Below are positions 45,602 to 53,700 of a DNA stretch of 64,000 bases, piece after piece (position 1 is the stretch's first letter; each line of letters opens with the position of its first letter). This DNA is from an uncultured Clostridia bacterium (GTDB lineage: Bacteria > Bacillota > Clostridia > Christensenellales > UBA1242): NCBI GenBank assembly GCA_930990975.1, contig CAKNRR010000002.1:64204-128203 (forward strand), written 5' to 3'. Under the pieces are notes generated by a model that saw nothing but the letters and a program-made list of their open reading frames with translations, had not been told where the DNA came from and ran no database searches. Position numbers and translations under genes: made by a program.

Positions 45602-46618
45602 TTATTGGATTTGTTCATCATTCAATTTTCTCTCTTCTTCCTCTATCTTTTTTATCTTTGCATCAAGTTTTTCCTTGTTTTTTAAAGGTTTTATTTTCTT
45701 CGTCTTTTTATTAAGTTTCTTCAGCTTCTTTTTTAATTTTTTAGATTTTCTTCTTATAAGACGCTTTGGTATAGAACCATCATCTGGCATACTTACAAGC
45801 AAATTTTCAGGGTTCGCTAATAAATCATTGCATAATTTCAAGCTTTTTGCCATATATAAACCATCAGCAACACGCTCATCCAAACTCATACCTAAATTTA
45901 AGAATTTCCCAATTTTAAGTTCCTTATTATTTTCTATGTAAGGCTCCATTTTCTCTTTACCCATTGCAACAAACATAGTTGTTGTTCCAAAATTGTAAAG
46001 ATGGTGATAAATATGACCTAACTTGATTGATTTTAAATTGGTTAAAAAACAACTTGTGTGAAATGGGCTTGCCTTGATTAATTTTTTTGAAAGCATTCCA
46101 TGTCTATCCAACCACCTTATTAAAGCCATTGCCCATCTAAACATAAAATCTGGAAGTTTTACTAGTTTTCCCGCTACTTTAGTTGTACTATAGGTAACAT
46201 CATCCCTAAGATTTTCAGCGATTTCTTTATCAACTATTGCTTTTACTTCAGGTAAACTTTCTTTCCCGGTAAACATGAATTTTAATGTCACAGATTCTCC
46301 GTCATCATCCAATTTTTTCTTAATATCCATAGAAACACTTAAATAATTTCTTTGGTATATAGAGCCTCTCATTATAAATCTGTTCAATTTTTTTCTTGTA
46401 TAAAGAACTCTTACAAGAGTGGCAATCACTATATGCATATAATTATAACTATTGCCATTTCTTCTTTCTCTTGCTATAAATTCATCAAGCTTTTCACAAG
46501 GTACTTTAATCGTTGTATAATTTGTAGCATCAACGCGTTCAGGCATAAAAAACGGTTCTGCCTTGTCAATTATATTCATATGTTTAACTTTCTTTCCGTC
46601 ACTACGATGTCCAAACAT
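45602..46618 (-). CDS. 2-oxoacid dehydrogenase acyltransferase/CAT-fold protein, catalytic His absent
   Basis: The 338-residue protein shows the chloramphenicol-acetyltransferase-like fold of E2 components over residues about 15-275. The usual active-site motif HxxxDG appears as DERVADG near 247, so the catalytic His is replaced by Glu. There is no lipoyl or subunit-binding domain. The C-terminal 60 residues are extremely Lys-rich, with repeats of KKLKK type. It may be a binding protein rather than an enzyme. It starts just after the rarA remnant ends. Confidence 0.65.
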   Translation of the reverse strand: MFGHRSDGKKVKHMNIIDKAEPFFMPERVDATNYTTIKVPCEKLDEFIARERRNGNSYNYMHIVIATLVRVLYTRKKLNRFIMRGSIYQRNYLSVSMDIKKKLDDDGESVTLKFMFTGKESLPEVKAIVDKEIAENLRDDVTYSTTKVAGKLVKLPDFMFRWAMALIRWLDRHGMLSKKLIKASPFHTSCFLTNLKSIKLGHIYHHLYNFGTTTMFVAMGKEKMEPYIENNKELKIGKFLNLGMSLDERVADGLYMAKSLKLCNDLLANPENLLVSMPDDGSIPKRLIRRKSKKLKKKLKKLNKKTKKIKPLKNKEKLDAKIKKIEEEERKLNDEQIQ

Positions 46619-46619
46619 T

Positions 46620-47032
46620 CTACTTTTCTCCTTTAAACTTTTTTCTTATTAAATTTCTTTCTCTTCCGTTTGCACTTGGAACATAATAAATTCTATCTTT
46701 TAATGAATCTGGCATATATTGTTGTTTTACATAACCACCATAATCATGAGGATATTTATAATTCCCATGTCCATCAGCATTTGTACTAGGATGATTTTTT
46801 AAGTGATTAGGCACTTTGTTGTCTGTAAAATTGACAGCATCTTCTTCTGCCATTCTCAAAGCTTTAATCACAGAATTTGATTTTTCTGCTTCGCAAACAT
46901 AAATAATCGCATGGGTCAATGGAATTAGCCCCTCAGGTTGTCCCATCTTCTCCAAGGCATACATGGCACTTGTTGAAAGAAGAAGTGCGTTAGAGGAAGA
47001 AGTGCGTTAGAGTCTGCCATCCCTATATCTTC
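46620..47032 (-). pseudogene. rarA: 3' remnant of rarA (mgsA), interrupted by the island
   Basis: RarA is an AAA+ ATPase acting at stalled replication forks. Only the C-terminal part is present: an intact frame from ATG at 46964 (MYALEKMGQPEGLIPLTHAI, then HDYGGYVKQQYMPD) of 114 residues, and, in the next frame upstream, EDIGMADSNALL. A 17-bp tandem duplication (46979-47012) separates the two and breaks the frame. Upstream of 47032 the sequence is recombinase gene, and the ATPase part is nowhere in the window. The remnant lacks Walker motifs, so it cannot be functional. Confidence 0.85.
46979..47012. repeat. 17-bp perfect tandem duplication within rarA
   Basis: GAAGAAGTGCGTTAGAG occurs twice in a row (46979-46995 and 46996-47012). 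It shifts the rarA frame by two bases. Its closeness to the island junction (about 10-20 bp) suggests it arose during or after integration. Confidence 0.9.
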
Positions 47033-47040
47033 GCAAGTAT
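47021..47040. other. Island-chromosome junction (candidate attachment half-site)
   Basis: Recombinase-side sequence and rarA codons meet here: the rarA-like reading runs to about 47032, and the recombinase stop TAG at 47023-47025 lies inside it. The exact crossover dinucleotide cannot be fixed without the other end of the island or an uninterrupted rarA. Confidence 0.6.
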
Positions 47041-48735
47041 TCCCCTTTGTGCAAACCCTTGGCATGAAAATTCCACAGTGGGACTATTGTTACTAATGAT
47101 AACACAATCGCTTTTTTTATTATAATGGTTATTTTCAAAATTGTCAAACTTTAGCTTATATTTTACTTCAATTTTTTCATCAAATATTGTTATTTTATTA
47201 ATTAAGTTTATAAGCATAGACTTTTTTTCATTTATATCTTGCAAATCAAACCTTTCTGACCAGTCTTTCAAATCTTCATTTAGTTCTTTTTGTTTATTTA
47301 ATGTTTTTCGTAAATTTTCTATTTTATCATCAATTTCACTGCTCTTATTTTTTAACTCTAGAATCTCTTTTTCTTTAGTTTCTATTAACTCCGATATTAA
47401 CTTTTCAGAAAATTGACTTTGTCCTATTATAATTTTATAAACTTCTTCTTTTAATTTTTCTAGTTCTTTTTCTTTTTGAGTGTGTTCCCTGCCTATTCTT
47501 CTTAATTGCTCAACGAAGTCATTCTCTTGAGATTTCATTTTTTCTTCTTGATTTATAAGCAATTTATCTATATCCGTTTCAAGTAGGAATTTCTTTTCAT
47601 CATCTATTATAAGTTTATCTAGTTTGTCTGCATTGATTGGTTTTTTGTCACATTGCCCTTCTTTTGGAAGCCTGTGCGAACCACACCTATAAAAACTCGA
47701 TTCATGAATATATTCCGAACCATCTTGCCTTTGTTTTCTACATACCTGTGTATGTGCTGTATATTTCCTACCACATTCACAATATAGCAAGCCTGTTAAA
47801 AGTCTTGAACCTCTAACAGTCGGTCTTTTCCCATTTATTACCTTTCTGTTTTCAGTTAGCATATCCTGGACTTCATAAAATGTCTTTTCATCAATGAGTT
47901 TTAAATGCTCCATAATTGGTGAAACCACTCTAACATTTTTAGATACTTTTCCTAGTTCGTATATTCCTATATAAAGTTTGTTCCTTAAAATCTTTGATAC
48001 CGTGTTCGAAGCCCATAATGTGCCATTCTTTGTTGGAACTTCTTCATCATTCAAGATTTTTGCTATTGCTTTTGAACTATAGTGTTCTTTATATAAGTTA
48101 AATATTCTTTTTACTATTTTTGACGCATAAGGATCTATTTCAATGTCAAATATTGGTCGTCCTTTAAAGTTTAATGTTCCATTACTTACTGTCTTATATC
48201 CATAAGGTGGATTGCCACCTCGCCACTTACCTTGCTCTACACCCTTCACATTTGCATCTTTAATTCTTTGAGATGTTTTTAAACTTTCGCCTTCTGCCTG
48301 CCAAAACCTTATATAAGTCATCAATTTATCATTATGTGTTTTAGCAGAAATTTCGCCTTCTGTATAGGATAAAACTTTAATACCTCTAGCATTAAGGAAT
48401 GAAACTATAAGTGGTGTTTCATCTGCTATTCTTCCTAATCTATCAGACATATAAATGCCTAGAACTTCAAACTCATGTCTATCGGCCATTGCTTTTAATC
48501 GCACTATTTCATCTCTGTTTTCTGCCGATACTTTAAAACCTGATACACCACCTTCTACTAACTCTTCTTTTAAAACTTCGTAACCTAGTCTTTCTCCCCA
48601 AGGTCGAAGTATGCTTCGCTGTAAAGGTATGTCATATTCAATATGCCCATCCTCTCTGACAATCTTTTAAGTTTGTTTTTTTGTTGAATTTCGAAGAAGT
48701 ATTAACATTCTTGGTTTTCTAGTTTCAGTTTCCAT
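47023..48735 (-). pseudogene. Large serine recombinase with in-frame stop
   Basis: Large serine recombinases integrate and excise mobile elements. From ATG at 48735 the frame reads METETRKPRMLILLRNSTKK and then meets TAA at 48667-48669 (codon 23). Past the stop the same frame is open for 547 codons and shows the catalytic domain remainder (GGVSGFKVSAENRDEI, YMSDRLGRI), the recombinase domain (GNPPYGYKT), a zinc ribbon (CECGRKY, CGSHRLPKEGQC) and a coiled coil (about 395-500). The catalytic Ser is S17, before the stop, so any downstream start gives an inactive protein. One base change (TAA to CAA) would restore it. Confidence 0.88.
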
Positions 48736-48802
48736 TCTAATCTCCCATTATTTCCTTAATACAAACACTGCCACAAAAACAGAATAAAGTCCAGAGAAAA
48801 GC

Positions 48803-48991
48803 CTAAATAAAAAGCAGAAAAACCCACTTTTTTAAATTATAATCATACCGTACCAACTCTACACTGTCATCAAAAAAAACTCGCTTAAAGTAGCGAGTTC
48901 CTTTGATGATTATATAATTTTCACATTTTATTTCTTTGTCTTTATATTCGTTACTTCTTGGCACCTCATCACGCAATAGTGTTTCTTGCAT
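48803..48991 (-). CDS. Hypothetical 62-residue protein
   Basis: A short frame starts at 48991, with a weak AGGACGG site nearby. The product is mixed in charge (MQETLLRDEVPRSNEYKDKE at the start) with a strand-like middle and an aromatic end. I do not recognise it. Small genes next to the recombinase are common in such elements. Upstream, 48992-49075 is open in another frame without a usual start codon and ends TAATG at this gene. Confidence 0.5.
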   Translation of the reverse strand: MQETLLRDEVPRSNEYKDKEIKCENYIIIKGTRYFKRVFFDDSVELVRYDYNLKKWVFLLFI

Positions 48992-49097
48992 TAAACACCG
49001 TCCTGGCTATTATCTTCTGATTGTTCATAATCTTGCGTTTCATTTTTTGGTTCTTTAACTTCAATACATTTAATAATTTTTGTTAAAATATTATTTT

Positions 49098-49733
49098 TTA
49101 TTTATGATTATATTGGTCTATGTATTTTTTAAAAAGCTTATAAACCTCTAATTCCAATTTATCCGTATAAAATTTACCCCTTTCTTCTACCAACTTTAAT
49201 CTTTTATATCTGTAATAAGCAGCCATTTCACTAACTTCACAAATTTCTTGAATTTGTGAAGCATTATTTATATTGCATTCATACAAAACACACATAGGCA
49301 TTAATAATCTAGCTGCAAACATATTCGCTTCTTTCTCATCATTGTTATGATCATTAATATAAAAATGTTTCAATACTATATGTCCAATCTCATGTGCTAT
49401 AGTGAACCTCTGTAATGGTATAGATACATTTTCGTCATAAAAGATAAACATCCTTCTACCAATTCTTAACGTGAACCCGTAATTATTTTTCGTTAAGTCA
49501 ACTTTAATTGAATTCAACATATTTCTTGCTTCGCTGAAAGAATATATATTCCATTTATTATTAAGAATGATCTTATGTAGGTCAATAGGAAGACTATCCA
49601 ACTGGTTTTGAAGAATAGTTAATCTAACTGCTTTGTTAATTCTATAATAATCCTGCTTTGAAAATTTACCTTCACTAAATTTAGAGGATGCAGTAGTCCT
49701 GCCAATTAATTTATAATCTTTAATTTTTGTCAA
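49098..49733 (-). CDS. ImmA/IrrE-family metallopeptidase
   Basis: The 211-residue protein has the zinc motif AHEIGHIVLKH near residues 113-123 and a downstream Glu in EKEANMFAARLLMP. In ICEBs1 and phages such peptidases cleave the partner XRE repressor and induce the element. It overlaps the XRE gene by 14 bp, the usual pairing, so it probably controls this island. The C-terminal part (about 155-211) is helical. Confidence 0.9.
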   Translation of the reverse strand: MTKIKDYKLIGRTTASSKFSEGKFSKQDYYRINKAVRLTILQNQLDSLPIDLHKIILNNKWNIYSFSEARNMLNSIKVDLTKNNYGFTLRIGRRMFIFYDENVSIPLQRFTIAHEIGHIVLKHFYINDHNNDEKEANMFAARLLMPMCVLYECNINNASQIQEICEVSEMAAYYRYKRLKLVEERGKFYTDKLELEVYKLFKKYIDQYNHK

Positions 49734-50082
49734 CTTTTTTCAAATTCCTGGCAATTAACTCTATCTCCTTCATTTTTAAATCATCAACAATAAAAGTTTT
49801 ATGATCTCCATTTCTCCCTATCATCTCAATAATATTCATTTTAGGATTTTTTTTGTTAACATCTATGTCCAAAGCGACAAGATTTTCTTTTTCATTATCT
49901 AACAAATAATCTGTAGTCACATTAAATATATTTGCAATCTCCTTTAGCTTTTTTATATCTGGCTCCCTTTTCCCTGTCTCCCAGAGAGCTATAGTTGATG
50001 CTGAAATGTTAATCAGTTTTCCTAATTCTATCTGTGTTAAACCTCTTTCTCTTCTTAACTCTCTTATTTTGTATTTAAGCAT
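49720..50082 (-). CDS. XRE-family repressor
   Basis: The 120-residue protein has an N-terminal helix-turn-helix (about 6-60: LTQIELGKLINISASTIALW and KLKEIANIFNVTTDYLL) and a C-terminal extension that likely binds or is cleaved by the ImmA-type partner encoded downstream. It faces the sigma-like gene and RHS locus across a 174-bp control region with repeated TTTGATA-type sites, its probable operators. Confidence 0.9.
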   Translation of the reverse strand: MLKYKIRELRRERGLTQIELGKLINISASTIALWETGKREPDIKKLKEIANIFNVTTDYLLDNEKENLVALDIDVNKKNPKMNIIEMIGRNGDHKTFIVDDLKMKEIELIARNLKKVDKN

Positions 50083-50100
50083 TAATCATCACCTCTCTTA

Positions 50101-50231
50101 TTTGATATTATATCATAAACAACCTTTTATATCTAATATATAATAATAAAAAAAAATTCTTTTCATTTTTACTTGATTTTTATTTTACAATTTGATACTA
50201 TATTTACAAATAGTAAAATTATAGTATCTAA
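50101..50231. promoter_or_regulatory. Divergent control region with three operator-like sites
   Basis: The motif TTTGATAYTATA occurs at 50101-50112 and 50191-50202, and as its reverse complement with one change at 50220-50231. The last two form an inverted repeat (GATACTATA and TATAGTATC, 17 bp apart). The plus-strand promoter TTGATA (50192-50197) and TAAAAT (50214-50219), 16 bp apart, lies between and over them; the first site overlaps a minus-strand TATAAT (50107-50112) for the repressor gene. The layout is that of a lysogeny-type switch. Confidence 0.7.
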
Positions 50232-50256
50232 AAAAATAAAACAAGGAGGAAATATA

Positions 50257-50700
50257 ATGAATAAAGATTTACTTATTGAAGAACTTGAAAGTTATAGATT
50301 TGATCTTCAATATTATCAAGAACGCACCGAGGATATTGAAAAAATGAAACAAAATATCGAAAAGCACAATATTGCATTAAATGATATGAGGTTTAAGCAT
50401 TACAATACTTTTTCTTTAGAATTAAAAATCAAAAAGCTTATAGACACTGTAAAAACTGAAGAAAATAATCTAGCAAAGCTTAATTCAAAGAATAAATCAA
50501 TTGAGACTAAAATTGATAATATGTCTCAACCATTTAAAAATATTTTCTTCTTAAAATATATTAAGGGCTATTCTTTTGACGAGATAGCTTCTAAAATGAA
50601 TTATTCAAGCAAAAGAATTTATCAACTACATAAAGAAGGTATTCAAATATATAGAGAACAATATAGCAATTTATCATTGGTAGAAATTATCAATAATTAG
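50257..50700 (+). CDS. Small regulator with sigma-70 region 4-like HTH
   Basis: The start is the ATG at 50257, after AAGGAGG; the longer frame from 50173 runs through the promoter. The 147 residues form a coiled-coil N-terminal part (about 1-90) and a C-terminal helix-turn-helix: IFFLKYIKGYSFDEIASKMNY followed by SKRIYQLHKEG, like sigma region 4 or ArpU/DUF1492-type phage regulators. It is the first plus-strand gene of the island and lies 59 bp before the RHS gene, so it may activate it. Confidence 0.75.
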   Translation: MNKDLLIEELESYRFDLQYYQERTEDIEKMKQNIEKHNIALNDMRFKHYNTFSLELKIKKLIDTVKTEENNLAKLNSKNKSIETKIDNMSQPFKNIFFLKYIKGYSFDEIASKMNYSSKRIYQLHKEGIQIYREQYSNLSLVEIINN

Positions 50701-50723
50701 AAAAAATTAGAAAAATTTCCTTT

Positions 50724-50754
50724 TATAATAAGACTAGAATCTTTTATAAGGAGG
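50724..50754 (+). promoter_or_regulatory. Possible RHS promoter element and ribosome site
   Basis: The 59-bp gap before the RHS gene has TATAAT (50724-50729) without a recognisable -35 at 15-19 bp, and AAGGAGG just before the ATG. TTTTATAA occurs twice in this gap. The gene may be read from the upstream promoter or need an activator. Confidence 0.4.
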
Positions 50755-50759
50755 AAAAT

Positions 50760-53700
50760 ATGATAAAAAAAATAGATTCAAGCCAGTCCATTACTATAAG
50801 TGATTTGGATAGCAATGGAGTAAAAGTTACTTATTCTCCTACGTTTTCTACAACTAGACTTAGGATGATTAAGATTAGTAAAGCCGTATTAAAACTAAAT
50901 TTAAACACTATTACAAGTCAAAACAGTAAAATTTATTTTATAAATGAGCAAACACAAGAAGATTATCTAATTGACGAATTATCAGGAGAAAATAAGAAAA
51001 TTTATATCGACATTACTGATGAACTTCAAAGCTGTTTAACTGCATCCAACAATTATATCAACCTGCATATTGAAAACATTAAATCAAGTTTTATTACTAT
51101 GAATGATACAGAAGTAATTCTAGAATACTATTTTAAAAAAGAATCAATCAATGAACAATCTGTATACCAACTAGATGCGGGAAAAGCTGGAACTGGAGAA
51201 ATAAATCTCGCTACTGGTAGATTGAAATTTGCATTTCAAAATACAATAAGCAATTCTAAAGCACTTCCCATAAGTATTAACCATTTATACGATTCAATTG
51301 ATGCTGGCACTTCCCAATCAATTGTTCCATTTTTTGATGGATATAAAGAGTTGCCTAAAAGCATATGCGGTAAAGGATGGAAAACAAATTTCAATCAATT
51401 TATCATTAAGGAAAATTTAGATGCTGGTACTTTTACAGACAAAAAAACATCAACTAGATTTACCTATATAAATGCTGATGGTGATTTTATTATTTTTGAA
51501 AGTAAATACTTTTGGAAAGACTCAATGGGCGAACAACACTATCTCCCTGCTGATAAAGTTTATGTTGACCAAGATGGTGAATATAAATACTTAGATGAAA
51601 ATGGAATATATCATGAAGTTGAAAATGAAATTATTTCTAATACGGGATTATCTTTAATAACAAAGTATGAAAATATGCAAGGAGTTTCTCTATTAACGCA
51701 AGATAATGAGGAAATAACCAATCTGAAAGAAGAAATAAAATCTCTTAATAAATCTATTTATGAAATGACATTACAAAGAGAAAACAATAATTTAACCATC
51801 GAGTTATTGAATATTTCAAATGATATGTCACTATTAAATCAAAGTGTACAAGAAAATAATATTGCAAACGAACAAGCAGACATTGACTTGCAAAACCAAA
51901 CTAAATCTCTTAATGAAGAATACAAAAGTCTATATAAGAAATACAGCAAATTAGTAGATGAACGAGCATATATGTTCAAAGGATATCCTACAGATATGGC
52001 AGCCAAAGCTGTTTATCCTACTGTTGAAGAATACAACACAAAACTACAATATGAACAAAAATCTGAACAAATAGATAATCTAAACAATCAAACTACTTGG
52101 GGTAATGGGAATAATGATATTGGAGTTATAAAAAGACGAGAAGACAATTTGAAAATTCAAAAAGATATTTTTGAGATGAACAAACAATATTCATCTCAAC
52201 AATTTGCACTTGAAATTAAGAAGTTGAATGAACAAAATGAATCATTAGGAAAAACAATATCAGAATATGACGAACTAGTTATAAAGAAAACCCATCAATT
52301 AGAAACATTGCAAGAACAAATGCCTGAAATTGTCATCACAGATAATAATGGGAATGTGCTTGCTTTTAGTGTTACAAGTCAACCAAATGTTTTCAAATTG
52401 TTTGCTATTATGGATAATTATGAAAATCAAATTCAAATAATTTATGATAATAACAAAATTGAAAAAATTATTGATAGTGAAAACAATTCATTAACTTTTT
52501 CTTATGATGATAATCTATTAACTTCAATAGAAGACATACGCCACAGAAAGACTTCTTACAAATATGATACAAACCAAAACTTAATCGAAGTTCAATATCC
52601 TTCAGGAGCAGTATGTAAGTATTCCTATGATGATAACGGAAATCTTATAGGTGTTATAAATGATGCCGGCATGGGATATGCTTTCGAATATAAATTTGAC
52701 AAAGTTGTTAAAGTTAGAGAAATTTCTTGCACATCAAAAATCTCAAATGATATCATCTCTCCAGTTTCAAGCAACGAAATAAAAATTAACAACAGCATAA
52801 CAATCCAGTATAATAATTATGATTCAACAAGCATTACAAATGAGAAAACAAACAAAACAACCACTTATGTATTTGATAATCTTGGAAGAGTCATAAACAA
52901 ATACGAAAATGTTTTTGAAAATGGTTCTATTATCGGAAATGTTGATGCTGTTTCATATGAACGAAATAATAATAAAAGCACTTTTGTAATAAAAGAACTT
53001 GCCTATTCTGAGAATGTTTTGGACAATATCAAATCAACACTTTCTTCATCATCTATGATATCTGAAAATTATTTTGGTGATGGTGTTGTTTGTGGAGATG
53101 ATGTTGCTACAATATCGCTCGAAACCCTTAGTGATGAAAACTCTATTTTAATTTGTAACTCAACCCAACCTATTATTACAAAAACTTTAACCACTGAACT
53201 TATAGAAAAAATTAAAAGCGAAAAAATAACCGACCTTGTCCTTTCTGGCTGGGCTAAAGCCGATGCTGCTTGGGTTGCAAGAAAAAATACTGACTACTGT
53301 GGTAAATGCGAAGAAAATTCTTCAGAAAATGAATTGGAACAACTTCTTCTTGACAACATGGACTCACTCAAAGCAAACCGTAGATTTGAACTTCGTGCAG
53401 AACTTACATATATGAACAATGCCCAAGAAAAAATAGTTGAGCAATATTGCAGTTTTGATTGGATGAATACTGATTGGCAATATTGTGCTTTTCCAGTAAC
53501 TATTAGCGAAGACTCTCAAGATGAATTAAAATCCATCAAGGTGTTCTTTGACTATACTAATAATACTGGTGATGCCAAATTTTATGGTATGAGTTTAAAG
53601 CGTGGTGAATGGGAATACTCAGAATTTAAAGATAATCTAAAAACTTATACGGAATCTAGTAGTAGCGAATACATTACCTATTTTGATTATGATGACAATA

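Noticed and set aside
48992..49097. Short open stretch upstream of the 62-residue gene (EVKEPKNETQDYEQ and on)
   Set aside because: It has no ATG, GTG or TTG start with a ribosome site and is under 35 codons; it may be a decayed gene, but there is no support for expression.
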